In this document: positions 47,151 to 58,710 of the stretch, piece after piece
Layout: each line of letters starts with the position of its first letter
How positions within the stretch are numbered: position 1 is the stretch's first letter
Assembly (NCBI GenBank): GCA_020637165.1
Contig: JACJWN010000004.1
Span: 62,001 to 126,000 of the forward strand
Source: Mycolicibacterium sp.
GTDB taxonomy: Bacteria > Actinomycetota > Actinomycetes > Mycobacteriales > Mycobacteriaceae
Length of the DNA: 64,000 bases
Reading direction: 5' to 3'
The notes under the pieces: model-generated
Seen by the model: only the letters and a program-made list of their open reading frames with translations
What the model was told of the DNA's origin: nothing
The model's database searches: none
Program-made: the position numbers and the translations under genes

Positions 47151-48289
47151 TGGATCTCGGCTACGACGAGGCCACCCGCGCGTTCCGCGAGGAGGTGCGC
47201 GACTTCCTGGCCGCCAACACCGATCACTTCCCCACCCGGTCCTATGACACCGCCGAGGGATTCGACCAACATCGGCAATGGGACCGGGTGCTCTTCGAAG
47301 CCGGTCTGTCGGTGCCCAGCTGGCCCGCCAAATACGGCGGGCGCGATGCCACCCTGCTGCAGTGGATCCTCTTCGAGGAGGAGTACTTCCGGGCCGGCGC
47401 TCCCGGCCGGGCCAGCGCCAACGGCACGTCCATGCTCGCGCCGACGCTGTTCGCCCACGGCACCGACGAGCAGCGAGACCGCATCCTGCCGACGATGGCC
47501 AGTGGCGAACAGATCTGGGCCCAAGCCTGGTCGGAGCCCGAAGCGGGCAGCGACCTGGCCTCCCTGCGTTCCACCGCGACGGCCACCGACGGCGGCTGGC
47601 TGCTCAACGGACAGAAGATCTGGAGCAGCCGAGCGGTGTTCGGCGATCGCGCCTTCGGGCTGTTCCGCTCCGATCCCTCCGCCGGGCGCCACCGCGGTCT
47701 GACCTACCTGATGTTCGACCTGCGGACCGAAGGCGTGACGGTGCGCCCGATCGAACAACTTGGCGGGACAACCGGATTCGGCGAGATCTTCCTCGACGAC
47801 GTGTTCGTGCCCGATCGCGATGTGATCGGCGGTGTGCACGACGGCTGGCGCGCGGCGATGAGCACCACCAGCAACGAGCGGGGAATGTCGCTGCGCAGCC
47901 CGGCCAGATTCCTCGCCGCCACCGAGCGACTCGTGCGTGCCTGGAGGGCCGACGGTGCCGACCCCGCCTTCGCTGACCGGGTGGCCGACGCGTGGGTCAA
48001 GGCGCAGGCCTACCGGCTGTACACCTTCGGCACCGCGACCCGACTGGCCGAAGGCGGGCAGTTGGGCGCCGAGTCGTCGGTGACCAAGGTGTTCTGGTCG
48101 GAACTGGATGTCGCGCTGCACCAGACGGCGGTGGAACTGCGGGGGCCCGAAGCGGAACTGGCCGACCCGTGGATGGAGGGACTGTTGTTCGCACTGGGCG
48201 GGCCGATCTATGCGGGCACCAACGAGATTCAGCGCAACATCATCGCCGAGCGGATCCTCGGCCTGCCCCGCGAGCGCGCGCAGCGATGA
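47150..48289 (+). CDS. fadE31: Acyl-CoA dehydrogenase FadE31
   Basis: A 379-residue acyl-CoA dehydrogenase with AQAWSEPEAGSDLASLRS, LLNGQKIWSSRAVFGDR and IYAGTNEIQRNIIAERILGL. It works with FadE32 (and possibly FadE33) on late C/D-ring acyl-CoA intermediates. It starts at the fadD3 stop (TGATG) and ends with an ATGA overlap into fadE32. Confidence 0.92.
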   Translation: MDLGYDEATRAFREEVRDFLAANTDHFPTRSYDTAEGFDQHRQWDRVLFEAGLSVPSWPAKYGGRDATLLQWILFEEEYFRAGAPGRASANGTSMLAPTLFAHGTDEQRDRILPTMASGEQIWAQAWSEPEAGSDLASLRSTATATDGGWLLNGQKIWSSRAVFGDRAFGLFRSDPSAGRHRGLTYLMFDLRTEGVTVRPIEQLGGTTGFGEIFLDDVFVPDRDVIGGVHDGWRAAMSTTSNERGMSLRSPARFLAATERLVRAWRADGADPAFADRVADAWVKAQAYRLYTFGTATRLAEGGQLGAESSVTKVFWSELDVALHQTAVELRGPEAELADPWMEGLLFALGGPIYAGTNEIQRNIIAERILGLPRERAQR

Positions 48290-49239
48290 GGTTCGCCCTC
48301 GACGAGCAGCAACGCGCCTTCGCCGCAAGCTTGGACGCGGCGCTGGGACGTGCCGATGTCCCCGGCGTCATCCGGTCCTGGGCCGGCGGCGACACCGGCC
48401 CGGGGAGAGGGCTGTGGGCTCTGCTGGCCGAACTGGGCGTGACCGCGCTGGCGGTGCCGGAAGACGCGGGGGGTCTCGGCGCCGGACCCGTGGACCTCGT
48501 CGTCGCTGCCGAATGCCTGGGCCGGTGGTGCGTTCCCGGGCCGATCGCCGAGTCGATCGCGGTGGCCCCGGTGTTGCTCGCCGGCGACCAGCGCTGCGCC
48601 GAGCTGGCCAGCGGCGAGGCGATCGCCACGGTGGCGATGCCCCCGGCGGCGACCCGCGCGCCGAACGCCGACGTCGCCGACGTTGTGCTGCTGGCGCGAG
48701 ACGGCACCGTCGCGGAGGCGACCCCCGGCTCCTCGCACGAATCCGTCGATCCCAGCCGCCGACTTTTCGACGTCACACCCGCCGGGGCAGCCCGCGCCGC
48801 CGACGTCGCTCGCGCCCACGAATACGGCGTCCTGATCACCGCGGCACAGCTGGTCGGGGCCGGACGGGCGATGCTGGCGATGTCGGTGGACTACGCGCGG
48901 ACGCGAACCCAGTTCGGCCGGGTGATCGGCAGCTACCAGGCGATCAAGCACAAGCTTGCCGATGTCCACATCGCGCTGGAACTGGCCCGGCCACTGGTCT
49001 TCGGCGCGGCGGTCGCCCTGGCCGAGGACTCGCCGGACACCGTGCGTGACGTCAGCGCCGCCAAGGCCGCCGCGTCCGACGCCGCGCTGCTGGCGGCACG
49101 GGCCGCGCTGCAGACCCACGGGGCGATCGGCTATACCGCCGAATGCGATCTGTCCCATTTCCTGCTGCGGGCCCAGGCCCTGTATTCGGCATGGGGTAGC
49201 CCCTCCGCGCATCGGCGGCGAGTGCTGGCGGCCCTGTAA
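48286..49239 (+). CDS. fadE32: Acyl-CoA dehydrogenase FadE32
   Basis: A 317-residue short-type acyl-CoA dehydrogenase from ATG 48286. RTRTQFGRVIGSYQAIKHKLAD is the conserved arginine/FAD-binding region, and QTHGAIGYTAECDLSHFLLR takes the place of the usual C-terminal signature. Such short subunits form heteromers with long partners (here FadE31). The open frame extends upstream within fadE31, but the overlap fixes the start. Confidence 0.91.
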   Translation: MRFALDEQQRAFAASLDAALGRADVPGVIRSWAGGDTGPGRGLWALLAELGVTALAVPEDAGGLGAGPVDLVVAAECLGRWCVPGPIAESIAVAPVLLAGDQRCAELASGEAIATVAMPPAATRAPNADVADVVLLARDGTVAEATPGSSHESVDPSRRLFDVTPAGAARAADVARAHEYGVLITAAQLVGAGRAMLAMSVDYARTRTQFGRVIGSYQAIKHKLADVHIALELARPLVFGAAVALAEDSPDTVRDVSAAKAAASDAALLAARAALQTHGAIGYTAECDLSHFLLRAQALYSAWGSPSAHRRRVLAAL

Positions 49240-49269
49240 TGGTGGTTGAACATTGATGAGAAGAGAACC

Positions 49270-50220
49270 GTGACGACCACATCCGAACGTCACCTGCTGC
49301 GCCAGAGTGTCTCGGCGCTGGTCGACAAACACGCCGACCCCGCCGCGGTGCGCAGGGCCATGGTGTCCCCGCTCGGCTACGACGAGTCGCTATGGGCCAT
49401 GCTGTGCGAGCAGGTCGGGGTGGGAGCGCTCGTGGTGCCGGAGTCACTGGGCGGTGCGGGCGGCGAATTGGCCGACGCTGCAGCGGTTCTCGAAGAACTG
49501 GGCCGCGGCCTGGTTCCGACGCCCCTTCTGGGCACCACGCTGGCCGAGTTGGCCCTGCTGGCGGCCGATGACCCCGACGCCGCGGCGCTGGAGCGGCTGG
49601 CGGCCGGGGAATCGGTCGGCGCGGTGGTCTTCGACGACCACGACTACGTGGTCAACGGGGCCACTGCCGATGTGGTCCTCGCCGTGACCGACGGCCGCAT
49701 CCAGCGATGGACCGACGTGACCGCCGAACCCCGCCAGAGCCTCGACCCGACCCGCCGACTGGCCCGCGTCAGGCCCGGCGGCTCGATGCAGATCGCCCAA
49801 GACCCCGGCATCGCTGACATGGCCGCCATACTGCTGGCCGCCGAGCAGGTCGGGGCGGCGCAGCGATGCCTGGAACTCACCGTCGAATACACCAAGCAGC
49901 GCGTGCAGTTCGGCCGCGCGATCGGCAGCTTCCAGGCCCTCAAACACCGGATGGCAGACCTCTACGTCGCGGTGCAGGCCGCCCGGGCCGCGGTGGGCGA
50001 CGCCGTCGCATCCCCCGGGCCGGTGCGAGCCGCGCTGGCCCGGCTCGCGGCCACCGAGGCGTTCTGCACGGTCGCCGGCGAGGCCATCCAGCTGCACGGC
50101 GGGATCGCCATCACGTGGGAGCACGATATGCACCTCTACCTCAAGCGCGCGTACAGCAGCGCCCAGTTGTTCGGGCCGCCCCGCGAACAGTTGCGCGCGC
50201 TCGAGGATGAGGTCTTCTAG
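49270..50220 (+). CDS. fadE33: Acyl-CoA dehydrogenase FadE33
   Basis: A 316-residue short-type acyl-CoA dehydrogenase. TKQRVQFGRAIGSFQALKHR and QLHGGIAITWEHDMHLYLKR are landmarks. GTG 49270, preceded by AGAAGAGA, gives the length expected for Rv3564; a TTG at 49246 would add eight residues. It is the last fadE gene of the fadD3 operon. The aspB start follows 21 bp after its stop. Confidence 0.9.
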   Translation: MTTTSERHLLRQSVSALVDKHADPAAVRRAMVSPLGYDESLWAMLCEQVGVGALVVPESLGGAGGELADAAAVLEELGRGLVPTPLLGTTLAELALLAADDPDAAALERLAAGESVGAVVFDDHDYVVNGATADVVLAVTDGRIQRWTDVTAEPRQSLDPTRRLARVRPGGSMQIAQDPGIADMAAILLAAEQVGAAQRCLELTVEYTKQRVQFGRAIGSFQALKHRMADLYVAVQAARAAVGDAVASPGPVRAALARLAATEAFCTVAGEAIQLHGGIAITWEHDMHLYLKRAYSSAQLFGPPREQLRALEDEVF

Positions 50221-50241
50221 CGGGTGTTCTAGCCTGACCGG

Positions 50242-51405
50242 GTGAGCGGTAACCTCGCGCGCCGGGCCGGCATCCCGCCGTTCTACGTCATGGACGTCTG
50301 GCTTGCCGCGGCCGAGCGGCAACGCACCCACGGCGATCTGGTGAACCTGTCGGCGGGACAACCCGGTGCGGACGCTCCGGCGCCGGTGCTGGCCGCCGCC
50401 GAACGGGCGCTGCGCAGCGGCTCACTGGGATACAGCGTCGCCCTGGGAATACCGGAGCTGCGCGAGGCGATCGCACGCTCCTACGCCGCCACCTACGGGA
50501 TCGACATCACCGTCGACGAGGTGGTCCTGACCACCGGTTCCTCCGGCGGATTTCTGCTGGCGTTCCTGGCCTGCTTCGACGTCGGCGACCGGGTCGCCAT
50601 CGCCAGCCCGGGCTACCCCTGCTACCGCAATATGCTGTCGGCCCTCGGATGCGAGGTCGTCGAGATCGAGTGCGGTCCGGACACCCGATTCCAGCCGACC
50701 ACGCAGATGCTCGATGATTTGGATCCGCCCGTACAAGGGGTCATCGTGGCAAGTCCGGCCAACCCCACCGGTACCGTCATCCCGCCCGCTGAACTGGCCG
50801 CGATCGCCAACTGGTGCGACGCCCGGGGCGTTCGGCTGATCAGTGACGAGGTCTACCACGGACTGGTGTATCCGGGTGCACCGGAAACCTCATGCGCGTG
50901 GCAGACATCCCGCAACGCCGTCGTGGTGAACAGCTTCTCGAAGTACTTCGCGATGACCGGATGGCGACTGGGCTGGCTCCTGGTGCCCGCGGAACTGCTG
51001 CGGGCGGTGGACTGCCTGACCGGCAACTTCACCATCTGTCCGCCGGTGCTGGCCCAGCACGCCGGCGTCGCAGCGTTCACCCCCGAGGCCCACGCCGAGG
51101 CCGAGGGTCACCTGCGGCATTACGCGGCCAACCGCGAGACGCTGATCGCGGGTCTCCATCAGCTCGGCATCACCCGGGTGGCGCCCGCCGACGGCGCCTT
51201 CTACGTGTATGCCGACGTCTCGGACTTCACGTCCGACTCGCTTCGATTCTGCGAGCGGCTCCTGGCCGACACTGGTGTCGCCATCGCCCCGGGAGTGGAT
51301 TTCGACACCATCCGGGGCAACGCCGCGGTCCGGTTCTCCTTCGCCGGCCCCGCCATCGACATCGACGCGGCGCTGCACCGCCTGGGTCCCTGGCTGACCC
51401 GCTGA
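50242..51405 (+). CDS. aspB: Class I/II PLP-dependent aminotransferase AspB
   Basis: A 387-residue fold-type I aminotransferase from GTG 50242. SPANPTG contains N174, SDEVY D202, and NSFSKYFAMTGWRLGW gives the Schiff-base lysine K234 and R242. It corresponds to Rv3565 aspB. The amino donor and acceptor are unknown, and a link to sterol catabolism is only positional. A half KstR-like sequence (GTGTTCTA, 50224-50231) precedes it but lacks the other arm. Confidence 0.87.
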   Translation: MSGNLARRAGIPPFYVMDVWLAAAERQRTHGDLVNLSAGQPGADAPAPVLAAAERALRSGSLGYSVALGIPELREAIARSYAATYGIDITVDEVVLTTGSSGGFLLAFLACFDVGDRVAIASPGYPCYRNMLSALGCEVVEIECGPDTRFQPTTQMLDDLDPPVQGVIVASPANPTGTVIPPAELAAIANWCDARGVRLISDEVYHGLVYPGAPETSCAWQTSRNAVVVNSFSKYFAMTGWRLGWLLVPAELLRAVDCLTGNFTICPPVLAQHAGVAAFTPEAHAEAEGHLRHYAANRETLIAGLHQLGITRVAPADGAFYVYADVSDFTSDSLRFCERLLADTGVAIAPGVDFDTIRGNAAVRFSFAGPAIDIDAALHRLGPWLTR

Positions 51406-51418
51406 CCCTCCCCCCCTT

Positions 51419-51483
51419 GGCGCGAGCAGACGCGAAAGACCCGCGACGCGCCGGACTTTAGTGACTTTCACGTCTGCTCGCGC
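51419..51483. repeat. Dispersed hairpin repeat, copy B (convergent gap)
   Basis: Arms CGCGAGCAGACGCGAAAG (51421-51438) and CTTTCACGTCTGCTCGCG (51465-51482) are complementary except at one base. It is located exactly between the aspB and hsaB stops, where M. tuberculosis carries nat. Confidence 0.8.
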
Positions 51484-51498
51484 AAAGAAAAGCGGGCG

Positions 51499-52065
51499 CT
51501 ACAGCCAGGTGTCGGGCGTGGTGGCGGTGAGGAAAGCCTCCAAGTCATCGCGCCACTGCGCCGGGGTGTTCTTGTCGGGCTCGATTCCGGTGTACTCGCC
51601 GCGATAGAACAACAGCGGCCGGGGTTTGACCTTGGGAACCTCCGACAGAGACTGCACGGCACCGAACACGACGAAATGGTCGCCGCCGTCATGGACCGAG
51701 GCCACCGTGCAGTCGATGTGGGCGAGCGAGCCGCCGAGCACCGGAGACCCCAATCCCGACGGGCTCCAGTCCACCCCGGCGAACTTGTCCGGCTCCCTGG
51801 ACCCGAACCGAACGCATACCTGACGCTGCTGTTCGGAGAGAATGTTGACGCAGAACGCCCCGCTGGCCTCGATGGCCTTCCACGAGCGGGAGGCCTTTGT
51901 CGGACAGAACAACACCAACGGCGGATCGAGGGACAGTGCGGCGAAGGACTGGCAGGCGAAGCCGTGCGGAACACCGTCCGCCATGGTGGTGATGACGGTG
52001 ATCCCGGTGCAGAACTGGCCGAGCACCTGCCGGAAGACACGCGGGTCGATCGAGGATTCGGGCAT
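51499..52065 (-). CDS. hsaB: 3-HSA monooxygenase flavin reductase HsaB
   Basis: A 188-residue flavin reductase (HpaC-like split barrel). MPESSIDPRVFRQVLGQFCTGITVIT starts the protein, and FACQSFAALSLDPPLVLFCP is the FMN-binding segment. It supplies reduced flavin to HsaA. ATG 52065 is 5 bp past the hsaC stop; the longer open frame overlaps hsaC and is rejected. Normally nat follows; here the operon ends with hsaB. Confidence 0.94.
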   Translation of the reverse strand: MPESSIDPRVFRQVLGQFCTGITVITTMADGVPHGFACQSFAALSLDPPLVLFCPTKASRSWKAIEASGAFCVNILSEQQRQVCVRFGSREPDKFAGVDWSPSGLGSPVLGGSLAHIDCTVASVHDGGDHFVVFGAVQSLSEVPKVKPRPLLFYRGEYTGIEPDKNTPAQWRDDLEAFLTATTPDTWL

Positions 52066-52070
52066 CCGGG

Positions 52071-55062
<2,992 letters not shown>

Positions 55063-55099
55063 TGCATTCCTCCCGGAGGTACGGTACTGCCACTCAGGC

Positions 55100-55113
55100 T
55101 AGAACACGTTACG
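55100..55113. promoter_or_regulatory. KstR-like operator near hsaA (one mismatch)
   Basis: TAGAACACGTTACG matches 7 of the 8 fixed positions of the consensus (final A is G). It lies 37 bp before the hsaA start. Confidence 0.6.
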
Positions 55114-55167
55114 ATTTGTGTCGAGGAACGGGAACTCTTCGCTGGTAGTTCACCGTATTGTTATTTC

Positions 55168-55181
55168 TATAACGTGTTCCA
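55168..55181. promoter_or_regulatory. KstR operator upstream of the kshB remnant
   Basis: TATAACGTGTTCCA meets all fixed consensus positions. It ends 23 bp before the kshB-like GTG. Confidence 0.82.
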
Positions 55182-55204
55182 GTTATTGGAGGGGCGATCC
55201 ACTC

Positions 55205-55498
55205 GTGACCAGCCACGACCCGCCGGCGACCGTCGTCGTCCATCTCGACGGTCAGACCCACACCGTCCCCTGGCCGCGCGGCGAGAAATTGCTCGACGTC
55301 CTGCTGGCGGCCGGTGTCGAGGCGCCCTATTCCTGCCGCGAGGGACACTGCGGGGCCTGCGCGACGACCAAGGTCAGCGGCGAGGTGGCCATGGAGGCCA
55401 ACGACGTCCTGGACGCCGAGGACCTCGCCGAGGGGCTGATACTGGCCTGCCAGTCACGGCCTCGGTCCGACGAGGTGGAGGTCAGCTACGACGACTGA
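55205..55498 (+). CDS. kshB: KshB C-terminal [2Fe-2S] ferredoxin domain only (reductase part missing)
   Basis: From GTG 55205, with GGAGGGG about 11 bases upstream, a 97-residue plant-type ferredoxin is encoded. The cluster ligands are C44, C49, C52 and C82 (CREGHCGAC ... LACQ). The sequence, including VHLDGQTHTVPWPR, LLDVLLAAG and the end SDEVEVSYDD, follows the last third of KshB (358 residues in M. tuberculosis) closely. The FAD- and NADH-binding parts (about 260 residues) are absent, and the 140 bp upstream hold only KstR boxes. So this is either a 5'-deleted kshB or a stand-alone ferredoxin for KshA. Frame and ligands look intact and no indels are apparent. The last 13 bases overlap the convergent methyltransferase gene. 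Confidence 0.85.
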   Translation: MTSHDPPATVVVHLDGQTHTVPWPRGEKLLDVLLAAGVEAPYSCREGHCGACATTKVSGEVAMEANDVLDAEDLAEGLILACQSRPRSDEVEVSYDD

Positions 55499-56370
55499 CC
55501 CGCACCGGGCGTCTTCTCCAGGGTGAACTGGCCGAGGTTGGTATACCCCTCGCGGAACAGGCGGACGCAGCCGTTGAGGTACTTGTCGTAGCGGTCGTAT
55601 ACCTCCTGGGACTGCACGGCGATCGCCTCCTCCCGGTGGGACTCCAGCGCCGCGGCCCACCCCTGCAAGGTCTTGACGTAGTGCTGCCCGATCTGGTGGA
55701 CCCGGGTCACCTCGAAGCCGGCGGCGGTGGCCTTGTCGACGACCATCGGAACCGAGGGGAGCCGACCGCCCGGGAAGATCTCAGTCATGATGAATTTCGC
55801 GAATCGGGCCAGTTCAAACGTCATCTTCAGGCCGAGTTCCTTGCCGTCGGCCATGTTCACCGCCGTGATCGTGTGCAGCAGCATCACACCGTCGTCGGGC
55901 AGGGCGCCGTAGGCCATTTCGAAGAACGCGTCGTAGCGGTCGTGGCCGAAGTGCTCGAAGGCGCCGATGGACACGATCCGGTCGACCTTCTCGTCGAACT
56001 CCTCCCAGCCCTGCAGTCGCACCTCCACGTTCCGGTCGGTCTCAACCTTGGCCAGCTTGTCGATGGCATAGTCGCGCTGCTGTTCGCTGAGGGTGAGCCC
56101 GATGACATTGACGTCGTACTTCTCGATGGCCCTCTGCATGCCGCCGCCCCACCCGCAACCGACGTCGAGCAGGGTCATTCCCGGTTGCAGGCCCAGTTTG
56201 CCCAGCGCGAGGTCGAATTTCGCGTTCTGCGCCTCGTCGGTGGTCATGTCGCCGCGCTCGAAGTAGCCGCAGGTGTAGCCCATCGTCGGGCCGAGGAACA
56301 ATTCGAAGAACTCGTTGGAGATGTCGTAGATCGATTGCAACTCGTCGTACTTGGGCGTCAACCGGCTCAA
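55486..56370 (-). CDS. Mycolic acid cyclopropane synthase-family SAM methyltransferase
   Basis: A 294-residue member of the CmaA/MmaA/PcaA family. YDISNEFFELFLGPTMGYTC is the N-terminal substrate region, LLDVGCGWGG (residues 67-76) the SAM-binding loop, GWEEFDEKVDRIVSIGAFEH the catalytic bicarbonate/SAM region, and TEIFPGGRLPS is conserved. It would modify mycolic acid double bonds in the cell envelope. The start is TTG 56370 behind GGGGGA; an upstream ATG is out of frame. No such gene occurs here in M. tuberculosis (Rv3572 lies there). It converges on and overlaps kshB. Confidence 0.88.
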   Translation of the reverse strand: MSRLTPKYDELQSIYDISNEFFELFLGPTMGYTCGYFERGDMTTDEAQNAKFDLALGKLGLQPGMTLLDVGCGWGGGMQRAIEKYDVNVIGLTLSEQQRDYAIDKLAKVETDRNVEVRLQGWEEFDEKVDRIVSIGAFEHFGHDRYDAFFEMAYGALPDDGVMLLHTITAVNMADGKELGLKMTFELARFAKFIMTEIFPGGRLPSVPMVVDKATAAGFEVTRVHQIGQHYVKTLQGWAAALESHREEAIAVQSQEVYDRYDKYLNGCVRLFREGYTNLGQFTLEKTPGAGQSS

Positions 56371-56486
56371 TTTTCCCCCATCAGGCGATCGGATCGACGT
56401 CGTTGACGCCGACAGGTCCTCCGCTTCGGGATCGGCGGCTATCTCTCACCGTAGCGGCCACCGGCGTCATGGGCGCGAAACCCCAG

Positions 56487-58589
56487 CTAGCGCGGCAGGC
56501 CGAGCAGCCGCTCCCCCGCCATGGTGAGCAGGATCTGCTCGGTTCCTCCGGCGATGGACAGGCACCGGGTGTTCAGGAAGCCCTGGACGGAGGGGTTGAC
56601 GACGATCCCGGACCCGGGCGAGAGGTCCATCCGGAACTCCTCGAGCGACTGCCGGTAGCGAACCCCGATGAGCTTGCGGACGCTGGCTTCGGCGCTGGTG
56701 TCATGGCCACCTAGCGCCAGCTGTGCGATGCGGTGGTCCAGAAGCGATCCCAGATGGGCCGCCAGCAGCAGTGCGCCGAGCCGGTCGGACACCGCTGGGT
56801 CCAACGGAGTACCGGCCAGTCTCCCCAGCATCTCCTCCATGGGGTTCCCCAGCGCGGTCCCGTGCGCCATGGCGACTCGTTCGTTGGCCAGGGTGGTGCG
56901 GGCCAGGCGCCAGCCGTCGTTGACCTCGCCGACCAGACCATCGTCAGGGACGAACACACTGTCGAAGAACACCTCGTTGAACAACTCGTCACCGGTGATC
57001 TCCCGCAGGGGGCGAATCTGGATGCCCGGTGAGCGCATGTCGACCAGGAAGTAGCTGATGCCCTTGTGTTTCGGTGCGACTGGGTCCGTCCTGGCCAGGC
57101 AGACACCCCAGTCCGCCCGGTGCGCCGCCGAGGTCCAGACCTTCTGCCCGCTAAGCGTCCAGCCGCCCTCGACGCGAACGGCCCTGGTGCGCACGGAGGC
57201 CAGATCCGATCCCGCCTCGGGTTCGCTGAACAACTGGCACCAGATGATCTCGCCGCGAAGTGTGGCAGGTACGAACTGTTCGATCTGCCGGGCCGTACCG
57301 GCCTGCAGAATGGTGGGGACCGCCCACCAGCCGATGACCAGGTCAGGACGTTGCACGCCGGCCGCGTCGAGTTCGACGTCGATAAGCAGCTGTTCGGCGG
57401 GCGAGGCATCTCGCCCGTAGGGCCTGGGCCAGTGCGGCGCAAGAAGCCCCGAGTCGGCCAGCGCCGCCCTGCGCCGGCCTGCGGGCAGCGCGGCCACCTC
57501 GGCCGCCGCCGCGGCGATCTCCGAACGCAGGTGGGCCACCGAGTCCAGATCGACGTGCAGGGTGCGACGGACGCCGTCGAGGCTCAGTTGGGTGATTCGG
57601 CGCAGATGAGCGGACCGATCGCCGAGGGCCTGGCCGATGCCATAGGCACGCCGCAGGTACAGATGTGCGTCATGCTCCCAGGTGATACCGATGCCGCCGA
57701 GCACCTGGATGCAGTCCTTCGCGTTGGCCTTGGCGGCGTCGATCGCCTCCGCGGCGGCAATCGACGCGGCGATGGACAACTGATCGGCATCGCCGCCGAC
57801 GGCCGCCGCCGCGTCGGCGGCCGCCACCGAGATCCGCCGGGAGCGCAGCAACATCTCGGCGCAAAGGTGCTTGACCGCCTGGAAGCTGCCGATCGGCTTG
57901 CCGAACTGTTCGCGGACCTTGGCGTACCCGGCGGCGGTTTCCACTGCCCATCGGGCGACGCCAGCCGCTTCGGCAGCCAGCAGTGTCGCGGCGAGATCGC
58001 CGAATCGGCGTCGCGACACCGCCAGCCTGGCAGCCGGCGCGCCGTCGAGGGTCACCGCCGCCAGCGGACGGGAGAAATCGGTGGCCTCCAGCGGATCGAC
58101 CCGCACGGCCGGATCGGTCGAATCGACTAGAAACACGCTCTCGCCCACGCCCAGGAGCAGCAGTCCGCGTCCGTCGGCACCCAGCGCGTAGTCGGCCGAA
58201 CCGGACACCAGACCGTGCCGCTCGCGCAGATCACCCCCCAGCGCCAGGCCGACCGTCGACTTGCCGGATGAAACGGCCTGCAGCACAGCGGGATCAGCTA
58301 CCACAAGAGTAGCCAGTGCGGTGCCGACGACCGGGCCGGGAATCAACGCCCGGGCGGCCTCCTCCACCATGGCGCACAGATCCTCGACCGACCCGCCGGC
58401 CCCACCGTCGGCCTCGTCCACCGCTGCGCCGAACAGTCCCAGCCCCGCCAGACCGTCGAAAATAGGCCGCCAGGCGTCCGGTTGGCCGCCTTCGACATCG
58501 CGTACCGCTTTCGTGGCGCCGACGCCGGAAGCCCAGCCGCGCACCAGTTCCCGGGCGGCGGACTGCTCCTCGGTGAAGATGACGGACAC
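56487..58589 (-). CDS. fadE34: Two-module steroid acyl-CoA dehydrogenase FadE34 (ChsE3)
   Basis: A 700-residue fusion of two acyl-CoA dehydrogenase modules. The first (about 1-330) has REQFGKPIGSFQAVKHLCAE and LGGIGITWEHDAHLYLRRAY. The second (about 350-700) has QLFSEPEAGSDLASVRTRA, LSGQKVWTSAAHRADW and the C-terminal GGTEQILLTMAGERLLGL. It dehydrogenates the C5 side-chain thioester 3-oxo-cholenoyl-CoA. It is divergent from kstR with a perfect KstR box between. A 116-bp gap to the methyltransferase contains nothing I recognise. Confidence 0.93.
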   Translation of the reverse strand: MSVIFTEEQSAARELVRGWASGVGATKAVRDVEGGQPDAWRPIFDGLAGLGLFGAAVDEADGGAGGSVEDLCAMVEEAARALIPGPVVGTALATLVVADPAVLQAVSSGKSTVGLALGGDLRERHGLVSGSADYALGADGRGLLLLGVGESVFLVDSTDPAVRVDPLEATDFSRPLAAVTLDGAPAARLAVSRRRFGDLAATLLAAEAAGVARWAVETAAGYAKVREQFGKPIGSFQAVKHLCAEMLLRSRRISVAAADAAAAVGGDADQLSIAASIAAAEAIDAAKANAKDCIQVLGGIGITWEHDAHLYLRRAYGIGQALGDRSAHLRRITQLSLDGVRRTLHVDLDSVAHLRSEIAAAAAEVAALPAGRRRAALADSGLLAPHWPRPYGRDASPAEQLLIDVELDAAGVQRPDLVIGWWAVPTILQAGTARQIEQFVPATLRGEIIWCQLFSEPEAGSDLASVRTRAVRVEGGWTLSGQKVWTSAAHRADWGVCLARTDPVAPKHKGISYFLVDMRSPGIQIRPLREITGDELFNEVFFDSVFVPDDGLVGEVNDGWRLARTTLANERVAMAHGTALGNPMEEMLGRLAGTPLDPAVSDRLGALLLAAHLGSLLDHRIAQLALGGHDTSAEASVRKLIGVRYRQSLEEFRMDLSPGSGIVVNPSVQGFLNTRCLSIAGGTEQILLTMAGERLLGLPR

Positions 58590-58638
58590 CGTCGGCTCCT
58601 CGGCTCGGCATCGGGGCTCCTCTCCTGCCGAAGCCCAC

Positions 58639-58652
58639 TAGAACGTGTTCTA
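58639..58652. promoter_or_regulatory. KstR operator between fadE34 and kstR
   Basis: TAGAACGTGTTCTA is an exact consensus match, 49 bp from fadE34 and 58 bp from kstR. It implies autoregulation. Confidence 0.9.
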
Positions 58653-58710
58653 ATAGTGCCAGCGATGCAACGTCAAGTCGACAGCGGTAGTCGCACAGTG
58701 AGGAGCAACA

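Noticed and set aside
50218..50231. KstR-like site before aspB
   Set aside because: Only the right arm GTGTTCTA is present; the AAC half reads CGG, so three fixed positions fail.
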